From Calendula officinalis (Eukaryota > Streptophyta > Magnoliopsida > Asterales > Asteraceae), in assembly GCA_963853835.1 (NCBI GenBank), contig OY970820.1, positions 23,749,873 to 23,813,872 on the forward strand: a stretch of 64,000 nucleotides of DNA. Direction: 5' to 3'. Both the position numbers and the translations under genes were made by a program. Shown in pieces: positions 23,223 to 33,376 of this stretch. Every line of letters begins with the position of its first letter. Within the stretch, counting starts at the first letter, position 1. The notes under the pieces are model-generated. The model was given only the letters and a program-made list of their open reading frames with translations. It was not told the origin of the DNA and did no database searches.

Positions 23223-24591
23223 TTACATATACATAAAATCATCTATGTCGAAATCTCCATCTTTGAAGCTGAAAACTTGATCAATTCTCATCTGGCCGGT
23301 GTGAAACATATCTTCATTTAAACCAATAATATTGTTTAAAGTGTTATGAGAGTCATTGCTCTCGTGAGTTGATAGGCAATCATGCACATGGTATTTTGAC
23401 CCTTGGCTAAGAGGCTGACTACTTGACTTTCCAAAGTCATGTTGAAATTCGTCAAGGCTGATCCAGTCAGCAAACAGGATTTTTGGTGAGCTGGTGATCT
23501 GTGGGACCAACCGATCGGCTATGTCACCCGATGAACTATTCGTGAAGTTGGATGTATGCATGCACGAGGAAGATGATGTACTTGCCATATTTGTGTTTGG
23601 GCAATCAAGATTTGGATGTTTTTGAAGATAATCCGATTTCACTATTCTCTTTTTGAGGTGAGAATTCCAATAATTCTTTATCTCGTTATCCGTCCTTCCA
23701 GGCAAATGTTGTGATATCTGAGACCACCTGATCAACAAAAATAGAATGAAAAGAGGAGTTCACAATGAGTGGCGGACCCAGGAAGGAAATTTGTGTGGTG
23801 TCAATGGTTGTTTTTTTTATGAGGTGTCACCCACACTAAAAAAACAATTAATTTTTTAATACTATCTTAACATTATTCAGAAAATTTTGAGGGATTGTAC
23901 AGGCCACCCCGTTCTACACAATAGGTCCTCTGTTCAGAATGCTAGCTAGTAAGAACACAAATGTCGTCTTTTAATAAAGTTCTGTTCTTAATTATTCAAG
24001 TCAACCGTCGTAATGATTAATGACGTTAAAAAGAAAAGGGATTCTGATGGAGAATCGATTATATAATAGCGCGGTTAATGTATTAATTACCTGTTGCCTA
24101 ACAATCCATGAAGGGTCAAAATGGTTTCCTCTTCTTGTGACGAAAATGCCCCTCGCTTTAATCCTGGCCTGAGATAATTAATCCACCTTAATCGGCAGCT
24201 CTTCCCATTCCTTTGCAAGCCTGAACCAAAACTATGTTGGATTTAATTAATAAAGAACACTGATAAATATTTGATAGCCAATTAAATTAAAAATTATGTC
24301 AATAGAATGAACAATAATACGAAGATTATATGCCATGCATTACATTCTCTATACTACAATGACTTGAAATGCGAAACAGGTCGAGTTTAGGTTGACTGAT
24401 TCCAACCCGCTAACCCAAACCCGACCCATCTGCCACCCCTAAATAAAGTTACCAGCATTAATAGGGACGGAAGTCCAGCAACTATGACCATAGTTCATGA
24501 CATAACATGTTAGCTTTTGGTCCTCATCTGGTGACCATAGCCCCTTTTTGAGCTTCAGTCTTGGCTTTTGATCAGATGTCTGGTAACTCAT
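23223..24591 (-). CDS. R2R3-MYB transcription factor, LAF1/MYB18-like
   Basis: Three minus-strand exons are read: 24591-24453, 24220-24091 and 23727-23223, giving 257 residues with standard R2R3-MYB intron positions. R2 spans about residues 15-63 with Trp19, Trp39 and Trp59. R3 spans about 67-115 with Phe72 in place of the first Trp, then Trp91 and Trp110. The stretch [20 protein letters not shown] and the [18 protein letters not shown] segment resemble Arabidopsis LAF1 (MYB18), a positive regulator of phytochrome A far-red signalling. A C-terminal [12 protein letters not shown] motif parallels LAF1's LFFSEWLSS. It should bind DNA in the nucleus. Intron 2 holds a hAT-like MITE and intron 1 a decayed MITE end (TGCCACCCCTA). 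A TATA box lies upstream. Light-signalling function is inferred from similarity. Confidence 0.9.
23767..23932. mobile_element. hAT-like MITE in MYB intron 2, 166 bp
   Basis: It begins GAGTGGCGGACCCAGG and ends AGGTCCTCTG, corresponding to the ends of the element at 8875-9049, with shared inner words such as TATTCAGAAAATTTT and a GG(C/G)CA(A/C)CCCCGTTC-like segment. The flanks TTCACAAT (23759-23766) and TTCAGAAT (23933-23940) are an 8-bp duplication with one mismatch. Confidence 0.75.
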
Positions 24592-24725
24592 TTTCGGGTA
24601 ATCTTAATATCACAAAAGACGTAGTTTATAAGAAATGTTGCTAATTCAAATGGAGTAATTTATAATGAAAAAAGAGAATGATATATGTTGATGAATGAGA
24701 TGGTGCAGATGCATTAATTCTTGGG

Positions 24726-24734
24726 TATATATAG
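24726..24734 (-). promoter_or_regulatory. candidate TATA box of the MYB gene
   Basis: The minus strand reads CTATATATA about 135 bp upstream of the ATG at 24591. Spacing suits a leader of about 100 bases. Confidence 0.5.
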
Positions 24735-25021
24735 AGGGAATATCAGGCTATTTTAATCTTTTTATTATGTGCATCCAACCACCAAAACAAAAATTATTAA
24801 GATAAACTAACATATGTAGCATAATATATGTGTAGTAGCTAGGTTACAACAATCTCCATTCAAGAACTATTCATATGCATCAATGGATGTTTCCAAGATT
24901 CTTATTTAACAATTGTAAATCCCATATTAAAAGATTGTAACGTCAGTCTGGACACAAAAAGGTTAAGACAAAAATGCGGTCGTATATTAATCAGTTTGAC
25001 GAGTCCAAATCAAACTTCAAT

Positions 25022-26618
25022 GAGTAAATTACACGAATGGTCCCGGTGGTTTACACAATGTTTTGGATTTGGTCCCTAAGTCTCAGTAATTAAACCCGTG
25101 GTCACTGTGGTTTACACGTATTGGTTTTAGTCCCTAATACTAACAGCCGTTAAAATTTGCTGTTAACTTTTTTTAATTGACAATTTTACCCTCACCATCT
25201 CCTTCCTCTTTCCTCTTTCCTTCGTGGACTTGCCGAACAATTCCACCGATGAATACCTAGGTTTACCTCCCATTGCCGCTAATGAACCAATTTTGTGTTT
25301 AATTTGGGAACAGATCGCTATTTTATACACCGGAACCCTAGATGACCGGTCCGACGCAGCTGCATCACTCGTCTCGCTGGCACGTGATAACGATCGGTAC
25401 GGAAAGCTGATAATTGAAGAAGGTGGAGTCAATCCGTTGTTGAAATTGGCGAAAGAGGGGAAATTAGAAGGTCAGGAGAACGCAACGTCAACAATTGGAT
25501 TCTTAGGTCGCGATCCTGAGAGTGTTGAACACATGATTCACGCCGGTGTATGTTCAGTTTTTGTTAAAATTCTCAAAGAAGGTCCGATGAAGGTGCAGGC
25601 GGTTGTTGCATGGGCTGTATCAGAGCTCGTTTCACACTACCCTAAATGTCAAGATCTATTCGCACAACACAACATTGTTAGGCTACTCATTGGACATCTT
25701 GCGTTCGAGACAGTTGAAGAACATAGTAAGTATGCTATTACTAGTAACAAACCAACTTCAATTCATGCTGTTGTTTTAGCTAATACTACCAACAATTTAA
25801 ACGGGTTTATCACCAATCAAACTAATAAGTCAACAACAGTCAACAATGAAGACGATAAGAATCGAGTTGCACATCCTACTGGTACTAATCCTAATAATCA
25901 GCAACCGTTTAGGATGCATAGTGTTGTAGCTAGTACAATGGACATAAAAACCAAACAAATGGCTCTGTTCCAAACCCTAATCAAAAGACCGAAAATGTTA
26001 TTGTTAAGAAGTAAAACCATCACCATCATCCAAACATTTCACTATCTACCAACAGTTTACATAAAGGTCGAGAATTGGAAGACCCTGCAACAAAAGCTTA
26101 CATGAAATCAATGGCTGCTAGAGCTCTTTGGCACCTGGCAATTGGTAATCCCGCCATTTGTAGAAGCATAACTGAATCACGCACGTTATTATGTTTTGCT
26201 GTCCTATTAGAAAAAGGTCCAGAAGAAGTCCAGTACAATTCAGCAATGGAACTTATGGAAATCACAAGTGTAGCAGCACAAGATTCTGAATTAAGAAGAT
26301 CAGCTTTCAAACCAAACGCACCTGCTTGCAAAGCAGTTATCGAACAATTACTCAAAATAATCGAAAAAGCAGACTCAAAACTATTACTTCCAGACTCAAA
26401 ACTATTACTTCCACGAAGGAAAGAGGAAAGAGGAAGGAGATGGTGAGGGTAAAATTGTCAATTAAAAAAGTTAACAGCAAATTTTAACGGCTGTTAGTAT
26501 TAGGGACCAAAACCAATACGAAGTGTAAACCACAATGACCACGAGTGTAATTACTGAGACTCAGGGACCAAATCCAAAACATTGTGTAAACCACAGGGAC
26601 CATTCGTGTAATTTACTC
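25022..26618. mobile_element. Pack-MULE carrying an ARO gene fragment
   Basis: A 1597-bp element has long terminal inverted repeats: 25022-25228 and 26410-26618, about 207 bp each, similar over their full length. The outer ends are GAGTAAATTACACGAATGGT and its inverse. It is flanked by the perfect 9-bp duplication AACTTCAAT (25013-25021 and 26619-26627). Long TIRs plus 9-bp duplications are the signature of Mutator-like elements. There is no transposase; the interior is a captured host gene segment. The TIRs include the GGTCCC...GTTTTGGATTTGGTCCCT type words common in plant MULEs. Confidence 0.93.
25229..26409 (+). pseudogene. captured fragment of ARO (ARMADILLO REPEAT ONLY) gene
   Basis: The translation matches plant ARO proteins: SLPPIAANEP-like start, IWEQIAILYTGTLDDRSDAA, SLARDNDRYGKLIIEEGG, GRDPESVEHMI, KEGPMKVQAVVAWAVSEL, LAFETVEEHSKYAI, then a variable Asn-rich linker, DPATKAYMKSMAARALWHLA, CRSITES and LEKGPEEVQYNSAM. 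The first part is in one frame up to the linker, and the second part (from about 26060) is in another, so at least one indel lies around 25960-26050. There is no in-frame ATG at the left boundary, and the C-terminal armadillo repeats are absent. At the right border a 21-bp word (GACTCAAAACTATTACTTCC type) is duplicated. ARO proteins organise actin and polar growth in root hairs and pollen tubes; this copy is unlikely to encode a working one. Confidence 0.88.
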
Positions 26619-26627
26619 AACTTCAAT

Positions 26628-27103
26628 TCTTGAAAGTCAGAAATTGTATAAAAAACGCCGTAACAAGATGCTAAGGTTTAGAATTACATAACTCGCTAGT
26701 TTAAAAACTACAAGAGGGATACTAGAAGGAACTTCAACATGATCATCACTCCGATCCTGACTAGACAACTTGAGAAAAATAAATTAATATAAAATCTAGC
26801 AATATGCTAGAAAAAGTATAATGAAACAAAATTAAAAGAAATTACAAGGACTAATACACCACATACTTTTAAGGAGATCCCTAAACTTAGCCCTATATTT
26901 CAACCAAGAATACAAGGAAAATTAAAACTTGTTTTTAACCAAATAAGCAGGAAATCTTGTGCCCTTGAAAGATTAAATTATTTCCAGCCTTCCACATGAA
27001 CCGTAATAAACCACCCATTGGGTCTTCTAAAAACATCTTTTTCTTTGAAGAATTCCTGATTTCAAGAATTTTAAAGATCAGCTAATTCAAAGGAGTCGTG
27101 CTG
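26628..27103 (-). pseudogene. decayed LINE C-terminal remnant
   Basis: On the minus strand, broken frames at about 27040-26830 include MWKAGNNLIFQG and, in another frame, SWLKYRAKFRDLL. They resemble the W-K-A-R-N-D-x-I-F and W-I-K-x-R-x-K elements at the end of plant LINE ORF2. No intact frame remains. The rest of this stretch shows nothing recognisable. Confidence 0.4.
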
Positions 27104-27187
27104 TTATATTTGAGGGTTTTTAGGAGGGGGGTGATAACAATGCCGAAGCTCTCTCTTAGGAATTTTCCTTTTTTTTTGAAAAAAAAA
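27104..27187 (+). mobile_element. severely 5'-truncated LINE 3' end
   Basis: GGGGGTGATAACAATGCCGA (about 27128) followed by AGCTCTC and an A-run parallels the 3' end of the full LINE (GGGGGTGATGGCATTGTCGA, then AGCTCCCG, then A-run at 33351). The flanks GAGTCGTGCTG (27093-27103) and GAGTCATGCTG (27188-27198) are a likely target duplication with one mismatch. Confidence 0.65.
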
Positions 27188-27198
27188 GAGTCATGCTG

Positions 27199-27697
27199 AC
27201 GCACATCAATATTACACCATGACTTTTATTGCATGCACCGCATATAATTGTACAATTGACCATAAAACTTGTACTGTGTTGTATATGAGTTAAAACTTGT
27301 GTTGTAGAAATGAATTCTCAATCTAAAAACCAACTCCACAAATCCTTCAAAAAAGAACAAGAGTATAAAAGATGCTCCGTCGATTGATCCTCAATACCGC
27401 ACAATTGACAAAACAAATTAAGGAGTGTTAATACTTCTTCGATTCAGATTACGTTTGATGGCGATTCAGTTAAGCAAACGACGTCAAACAAAGCAATTTA
27501 CGCGAGGGGCCATCCAGTTATTCAAAAAATGCAAGTCACTGGTGTAGGAATTAGAAAGATTGTCTATGATTCATTATAACGACTTAACTGAATAAATCCC
27601 GCTAGGATCCAACTCCAACTATCCGGCCTTCCTTTAAATCAACATTTCTAAGCATTAGTTTTAATTAAAAGAAAAATTATATCTTCTTACTAGCATC
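27199..27697. other. intergenic, unassigned
   Basis: This is AT-rich sequence between the truncated LINE and the full-length LINE. I see no gene, repeat boundary or RNA signature in it. Confidence 0.5.
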
Positions 27698-27779
27698 AGT
27701 TTTAATATACCAATCTGATCAATTTCTGCATGAAAAATTGAAATAACGACTTGTATTTAATTTTAGAAACAACCCGAAC

Positions 27780-29720
27780 ATGAGAGGCGAGAGAGAGAAT
27801 ATCGGAAGACAAAAAGACAACGACGGAGAATGGAGAACGGTACAGCGGAGGAACGGCAACCGGAGTAGATCAAATCAAATCCACCAAGAACACCAGAATA
27901 TCGGAGAGAAGAAACCCAAATCCACCTCTTTCTTCATCACCAACTTTGCTGAAGAACATACAGAGGATATTCTTTGGAGAGAATTTAGGAAATTCGGGAA
28001 TCTGGTAGATGTTTACATCGCCAAGAAAAGAAATAACGATGGGAATAAGTTCGGGTTTATCAGATTTAAGGGGGTGTCAGATCCTTATTACCTTGAACGT
28101 AAACTGCACAACATCAAGATCGGGTGGAGCATGGTCTCAGTTAACATCGCCAGGTTTGATAGGGTCCACAACCCAAGACCCCCACCACAAAAAGTGAATC
28201 ATACATATGCCCCACCACCTCCTCCGCCGTCCGACAAGGACAAAAGGTACGCCCCGAACAAAAATCTTGGAAGGTCTTTTGCCGATGTGGTTAATGGTAA
28301 CCATCGAGAAGAAAAGAAAGAACTTCCTACCGTCCGTATCGAATCTAATCCTACCACTAGAAAATGGTTGGCTCGTGATTTAATCGGAAGGGTCCCAAAC
28401 TTTAAAACCCTTTGGAATTTGGCAGCTATTAAGAATGCAGATGGTTGCAATGACATAGATATCAGATATTTGGGTGGGCTATCGGTACTGCTAGAGTTTG
28501 ATGCAAGAGATGATGGTAAGAATTTTCTTGAGAACTCAAAAAACATTTGGGGAAACTGGTTCTCAAGCCTAACATTCTGGTCGCCGAACTTAGTCATATC
28601 GGAGAGATTTGCCTCGATATTGATTTACGGAGTGCCGGTTCATGCCTGGTCCACAGATACCTTCAATGAAATAGGTAAAACTCTAGGAGAAGTGGTCATA
28701 GAAGAAGATTGTTCTCCTAATAACGCAAACAACGTGGTTGGAAGAATCGCCGTCCTAACCACACATATAGGCTGGATTAATAAAGTTATTAAAATTCTAA
28801 TCGATGATAAAGAATTTTCGATCAGAGTAACAGAAGACCAATCTGAATCAATAAGACTTATCCCCGGGTCTGATCATGAGAAGCAATGGGGGTCATCCGA
28901 TGACGAAATCGACTCAGACATATCAGATGACGTGGACGAGTCTGAAGATGAGTTTGAAGACGGCGAATTCCGGGGTGAAATTGAAAAGTCTCATAGTTAC
29001 ATTCCTAGAGATGAGGAAGGGTTCCAGCACATAGTACAAGATCCTGGCTCGAATTTTGATGGTGGGGATAATAATGAAAACGTCGACAGTGATACATTCC
29101 CGGTGGGGCCTATTAAATATCCTGTAGCGGGTATTGATGAGACAATTCCTCTTTCGGTGTCCAGTAACTCGAGTGAGCCCATTGGTGTGGCAAATCCCGA
29201 CCCAATCGGTAACCCGGAGCCCAACTACTGTCAAGATAATTTGGAGCCCAATTTAAATAAGGAGTTTGTGGTATTATCTCAACCCACTGCGAATAATTTG
29301 GGCTCCAGCTCAAATAGCCCAATCTCCAGAGTTAATGAAAGCTCTACTTTCCCAAGCCCAAATATAAATGAGGCCCCATCAATTGAGGTAGTAAAAGAAG
29401 CCCCACCAGAGACCAGAATCCCTGAAATTGATCTGAACATTCCGTGCTCATCCGGTGCGTCTTCAGGCAGAACTATTTCACTTCCGTTAATATTCGGAAA
29501 AGCATCTAGAAATAGATTGGTGGAATTAAGCAAGAACAAAAAGAAGGGTAAAAAGAAAGTCCAACACCAGTCTCGGGAAGAATCAACGGGGTCAATTCCG
29601 ACGTCGGTCGAAATACAAAACACAGTCGATGTTGGTAATCTTGTGGGCTTCCAAATGGACGAATTTGACTCGGAAATTAGGAACGTCATCAACGGTGCAG
29701 GTTTGAAATCTGTGTTTTAA
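27780..29720 (+). CDS. LINE ORF1 protein with N-terminal RRM
   Basis: This is a 646-residue open frame starting at the first ATG of the LINE. An RNA-recognition motif spans about residues 48-125, with RNP2 FFITNF (51-56) and RNP1 NKFGFIRF (89-96). Residues about 190-350 form a second conserved domain typical of plant LINE ORF1 (TRKWLARDLIGRV, FWSPNLVISERFASILIYGV). A long acidic, Ser/Pro-rich linker and a short basic stretch (KNKKKGKKK, about residue 583) follow. No CCHC knuckle is present, unlike many plant LINE ORF1 proteins. It should bind LINE RNA and form the RNP. Its stop codon overlaps the ORF2 start as TAATG (29718-29722), which suggests translation of ORF2 by termination and reinitiation. 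Confidence 0.92.
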   Translation: MRGERENIGRQKDNDGEWRTVQRRNGNRSRSNQIHQEHQNIGEKKPKSTSFFITNFAEEHTEDILWREFRKFGNLVDVYIAKKRNNDGNKFGFIRFKGVSDPYYLERKLHNIKIGWSMVSVNIARFDRVHNPRPPPQKVNHTYAPPPPPPSDKDKRYAPNKNLGRSFADVVNGNHREEKKELPTVRIESNPTTRKWLARDLIGRVPNFKTLWNLAAIKNADGCNDIDIRYLGGLSVLLEFDARDDGKNFLENSKNIWGNWFSSLTFWSPNLVISERFASILIYGVPVHAWSTDTFNEIGKTLGEVVIEEDCSPNNANNVVGRIAVLTTHIGWINKVIKILIDDKEFSIRVTEDQSESIRLIPGSDHEKQWGSSDDEIDSDISDDVDESEDEFEDGEFRGEIEKSHSYIPRDEEGFQHIVQDPGSNFDGGDNNENVDSDTFPVGPIKYPVAGIDETIPLSVSSNSSEPIGVANPDPIGNPEPNYCQDNLEPNLNKEFVVLSQPTANNLGSSSNSPISRVNESSTFPSPNINEAPSIEVVKEAPPETRIPEIDLNIPCSSGASSGRTISLPLIFGKASRNRLVELSKNKKKGKKKVQHQSREESTGSIPTSVEIQNTVDVGNLVGFQMDEFDSEIRNVINGAGLKSVF

Positions 29721-32700
29721 TGAAGCTCCTATCTATTAATATTAGAGGTGTTAACAATACCTCGAAAAAAAGGTGGATCCAAGGTCTAATAAAGGCTAAT
29801 AAAATTCAATTCCTAGGCATTCAAGAATCAATGTCGAAACAGCCTGATTCAGGACTGATTAGGGCATATTGGGGCAGAGATAATTATGATTATGATTTCT
29901 TGGCTTCTTCCGGGAAGTCTGGTGGTTTAATTTCGGTTTGGGATCCATCGTGGTTCCATAAATCTGACATGACTATGGGGAGCGGATATCTAGTAACGCT
30001 TGGTTCGATTGTCGGAGCTAATGTAGTATGTGGCTTGGTTAATTTGTATGCATCACAAGAGTTAAAAAAGAAGCTGTTGCTTTGGAATAAGGTATCAGAG
30101 ATGATAAAAGCAGATCCTAATAGACTATGGATTATCTTTGGAGACTTTAACGAGGTCCGAAAAAGATCGGAGAGATCCGGGTCATCATATTCCCACGCAG
30201 GTGCTAGAGCATTTAATCATTTTATTGCAGAGTCGGGGCTCCACGAAGTGAAGATGGGGGGGAGAAGATATTCCAGAAGCACCCTCGACTGTGGTTCAAT
30301 GAGTTTGATTGACAGGGTTTTGGTTTCCAATTCCTTCTTTCAGGTATGGCCAAACCCTATTGTAACCATTCTCCCGAAGGGATTTAGTGATCACTGCCCC
30401 CTGATTTTGAAATCCTTAAATGTCGACTTTGGGCCGTCATACTTTAAATTCTTCAATTCATGGGCCTCGATACCTTCTTTGGAGCCGGTTGTTTCTGCGG
30501 CTTGGGCAATGCCCGTAGGTGGTAACCCGCCACCTATTCAACGGTTTTGTAGGAAATTGAAGCAGGTGAAATCTGCTATAAAAACATGGAAAGCAGCGGA
30601 GGGAGAAAATAGATTGATTAGTCTGCAAAATCTAGCAAACAAATTTGATATTAAAGCCGAAACAGTGGGGTTGTCTTCCGAGGAAAAAAACAAAAGAGTC
30701 TCCATTGATTTTCAAATCAGAGATGAAGAAGCAATAAAAACCCGAAACATCAAACAAAAAGCTAGATTAAAATGGAACATTGACGGTGACGAAAACTCAA
30801 AGTTTTTTCACGCATCTGTGAATCATAATAATCGGAAAAACTTTATACATGGTTTATCATTCAATGGTGTTTGGACAGAGGATCCATCGATGATGAAAAA
30901 AGGCACCGCAAATTATTTTTCTAATATATTTGCAGATCCAATTCGAGCAAGGCCCAAATTCTCTAGCAATAAGTTTAAAACTTTATCGGTGTCTCAGAAA
31001 ATGCTCATCGAATCAAGCTTCACTAGAGCCGAAATTAAAAAAGCGGTTTGGGATTGTGGGGTGGATAAAGCTCCGGGTCCGGACGGATTTACATTCGCCT
31101 TTTATAAAAAGTATTGGAATATTATTGAAGACGATCTAATGAATGCAGTTTTATCTTTTGAAAATGGTGGCGATTTTAAAAACGGGTGCAATTCTTCTTT
31201 TTTCACACTCATCCCGAAGTGTGAAATCCCTCTAGTTTTATCAGATTACCGACCAATAAGCCTTATTGGAAGTTTTTACAAGATTATTGCTAAAACATTG
31301 GCTAATCGAATCAAATCGGTGATTAATGAGGTTATTAGTATCGAGCAATCGGCTTTCATTGAAGGTCGTAATATTCTTGATGGCCCACTTATTTTAAGTG
31401 AAATTATGTCATGGTGTAAAAAGATGAATAAACAACTGTTGATCTTTAAAGTAGATTTTGAGAAAGCCTACGACACCCTTAATTGGGATTTCTTAGATTC
31501 GGTGATGGCCCAAATGGGGTTCGGGGAGAAATGGAGAAAGTGGATTAATATGTGTTTTTCTTCCGGTAGGGCATCCGTTTTACTTAATGGGTCGCCTACA
31601 TCGGAGTTTGATATCAAAAGGGGCCTTAGACAAGGTGACCCAATGGCTCCTTTTTTATTTATTATAGCGGTTGAAAGTATTCACGTTGCTATGCTTGAGG
31701 CAACAGAAAAAGGCGTTTTTCACGGAATTTCTCTCCCAAATAACGGGCCTCTATTATCCCATCTCCAATATGCCGATGATACAATTTTTCTGGGAGAATG
31801 GTCCGAATTAAATGCTAGAAATCTAACTCGCATTCTTAATTGCTTCTACTTATCATCGGGGTTAAAAGTGAACATGTCTAAAAGTAACATACATGGATAC
31901 GGTGTTCCGAGAAGAGATGTTTGTAGGATCGCCAATCGGTTGAATTGTAGTGTCGGGTCTACACCATTCAAATATCTCGGCCTAATTATCGGGGCTCCTA
32001 TGCACCGAATTGAATATTGGGATGTAATTGTTGAAAAATTTAGGAAAAAACTTTCTTCTTGGAAAGCATCTTCTTTATCATACGGGGGTAGATTGACCCT
32101 TGTGAAGTCAGTATTGGGTGCTCTCGGGATTTATTTTCTCTCGATTTTTAAAGCCCCCGAAAGTATAATAAAAAAGTTAGAGTCAATAAGAGCTAACTTT
32201 TTTTGGGGATCAAAAAATGGGGAAAGGAAAATTAACTGGATTAAATGGTCTAAAATCCACAATCCAATCAAGTCGGGTGGGCTAAACGTCCCTAGTATAA
32301 AAGCTCAAAATCTTGCCTTGCTAATTAAATGGTGGTGGAGGTTGAAAAAGGAAGACGGTGCTCTTTGGAGAAACGTGATTGTGTCAATTCATAATATATC
32401 AAGTAATCTTACTCCATCAAGCAAGTTTTCAGGTGTTTGGAATAACATAGTCAAGGTGCGAAATCATTTAGAAAAAATTAACATCCCGATTGATTCTTGG
32501 TTTCAAGCCTCTCGAGATCCTAATAATTCGATTGTAAGGTGGTCATGGCCCCTAAATCCGGACGGGATTTTTACTGTGGCGTCAGCAAGGTTTGCAATAG
32601 AAGATACATTATCATGCCCTCGGATCACAAGCAAGTTTAAGTGGGTTAAAGAAGTCCCGTCTAGAATAAATATCTTCTTCTGGCGAGCGTGTCAAAATAG

Positions 32701-33139
32701 ACTCCCAACGTGTTTTAATTTGCTGAAACGGGGAATTACACTGCAATCTGCAGTATGTGTGTTATGCGAACGGGAGATCGAGAATGAAAGTCATCTATTC
32801 TGGTGGTGTCGCAAGGTTCGGGAAATCTGGGTTGCTTTTTGCATATGGTGGAGCATAGGCATAGGCGACATATCGAGTCTGGATCAGTTGATAGAATGGC
32901 CGGATCGGGCAAATATGTCAAAATTAAAAGCCCGACATTTTTTGACTGCGTTTATTTCAGTTGCTTGGCTTATATGGAGGTACAGGAACGATGTAATTTT
33001 TAATAATAAAACAGATGGTTTTCACTTAATTTTTGATGAAGCTCAAGCTCAGGCATTTTATTGGATCAAGAACAGGTCGAAATGCAAATGGAGTTGTAAT
33101 CAGTGGGCTCAGTGGATTACAGACCCGGAGGGCACTTAA
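29720..33139 (+). CDS. LINE ORF2: endonuclease and reverse transcriptase
   Basis: This is an 1139-residue open frame. Residues 1-230 are an APE-type endonuclease with N7 (INIRG), E36 (IQES), GDFN at 141-144 and SDH at 223-225. The RT spans about 440-760, with KAPGPDGF, DYRPISLIGSFYKI, FKVDFEKAYD, GLRQGDPMAPFLF, the catalytic YADD at 684-687 and FKYLGLIIG. A zinc-binding zf-RVT region follows near residues 970-1050 (CVLCEREIENESHLFWWC). No RNase H domain is seen. The enzyme nicks target DNA and copies the LINE RNA in place. All catalytic residues I checked are present and there is no stop or frameshift over 3.4 kb. The ATG overlaps the ORF1 stop. Confidence 0.95.
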   Translation: MKLLSINIRGVNNTSKKRWIQGLIKANKIQFLGIQESMSKQPDSGLIRAYWGRDNYDYDFLASSGKSGGLISVWDPSWFHKSDMTMGSGYLVTLGSIVGANVVCGLVNLYASQELKKKLLLWNKVSEMIKADPNRLWIIFGDFNEVRKRSERSGSSYSHAGARAFNHFIAESGLHEVKMGGRRYSRSTLDCGSMSLIDRVLVSNSFFQVWPNPIVTILPKGFSDHCPLILKSLNVDFGPSYFKFFNSWASIPSLEPVVSAAWAMPVGGNPPPIQRFCRKLKQVKSAIKTWKAAEGENRLISLQNLANKFDIKAETVGLSSEEKNKRVSIDFQIRDEEAIKTRNIKQKARLKWNIDGDENSKFFHASVNHNNRKNFIHGLSFNGVWTEDPSMMKKGTANYFSNIFADPIRARPKFSSNKFKTLSVSQKMLIESSFTRAEIKKAVWDCGVDKAPGPDGFTFAFYKKYWNIIEDDLMNAVLSFENGGDFKNGCNSSFFTLIPKCEIPLVLSDYRPISLIGSFYKIIAKTLANRIKSVINEVISIEQSAFIEGRNILDGPLILSEIMSWCKKMNKQLLIFKVDFEKAYDTLNWDFLDSVMAQMGFGEKWRKWINMCFSSGRASVLLNGSPTSEFDIKRGLRQGDPMAPFLFIIAVESIHVAMLEATEKGVFHGISLPNNGPLLSHLQYADDTIFLGEWSELNARNLTRILNCFYLSSGLKVNMSKSNIHGYGVPRRDVCRIANRLNCSVGSTPFKYLGLIIGAPMHRIEYWDVIVEKFRKKLSSWKASSLSYGGRLTLVKSVLGALGIYFLSIFKAPESIIKKLESIRANFFWGSKNGERKINWIKWSKIHNPIKSGGLNVPSIKAQNLALLIKWWWRLKKEDGALWRNVIVSIHNISSNLTPSSKFSGVWNNIVKVRNHLEKINIPIDSWFQASRDPNNSIVRWSWPLNPDGIFTVASARFAIEDTLSCPRITSKFKWVKEVPSRINIFFWRACQNRLPTCFNLLKRGITLQSAVCVLCEREIENESHLFWWCRKVREIWVAFCIWWSIGIGDISSLDQLIEWPDRANMSKLKARHFLTAFISVAWLIWRYRNDVIFNNKTDGFHLIFDEAQAQAFYWIKNRSKCKWSCNQWAQWITDPEGT

Positions 33140-33376
33140 ACAGGCTGATATCCCGGTTATTTTGGTGTTTTTTTTTAGTCTATTTTTTGTGTATATAAAA
33201 TAGGAGTGCAGGAGTTTCGTTTTGGTTGATTGGATGCAAACTTGGTGTATTTTTGCTAGTCTATAGCTTGTGTGATTAATATAATTTGGGGTCTCTTTGC
33301 GGGGGTGATGGCATTGTCGAAGCTCCCGTTAAGTTGCCTTTTTGCCGTTCAAAAAAAAAAAAGTTTTAATATACCA

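Larger units (their letters stand above)
27713..33361 (+). mobile_element. full-length L1-type LINE with intact ORF1 and ORF2
   Basis: The 5.65-kb element is flanked by the perfect 15-bp duplication AGTTTTAATATACCA (27698-27712 and 33362-33376). It ends in an A-run (33351-33361). The 5' leader is only about 67 bp, ORF1 and ORF2 are both open, and a 211-bp 3' UTR precedes the tail. The perfect duplication and open frames indicate a young and possibly competent copy. Confidence 0.95.

Noticed and set aside
25224..26446. ARO-like frames as a functional host gene
   Set aside because: Enclosed in Mutator-type TIRs with a 9-bp duplication, frameshifted, no ATG, C-terminal repeats missing.
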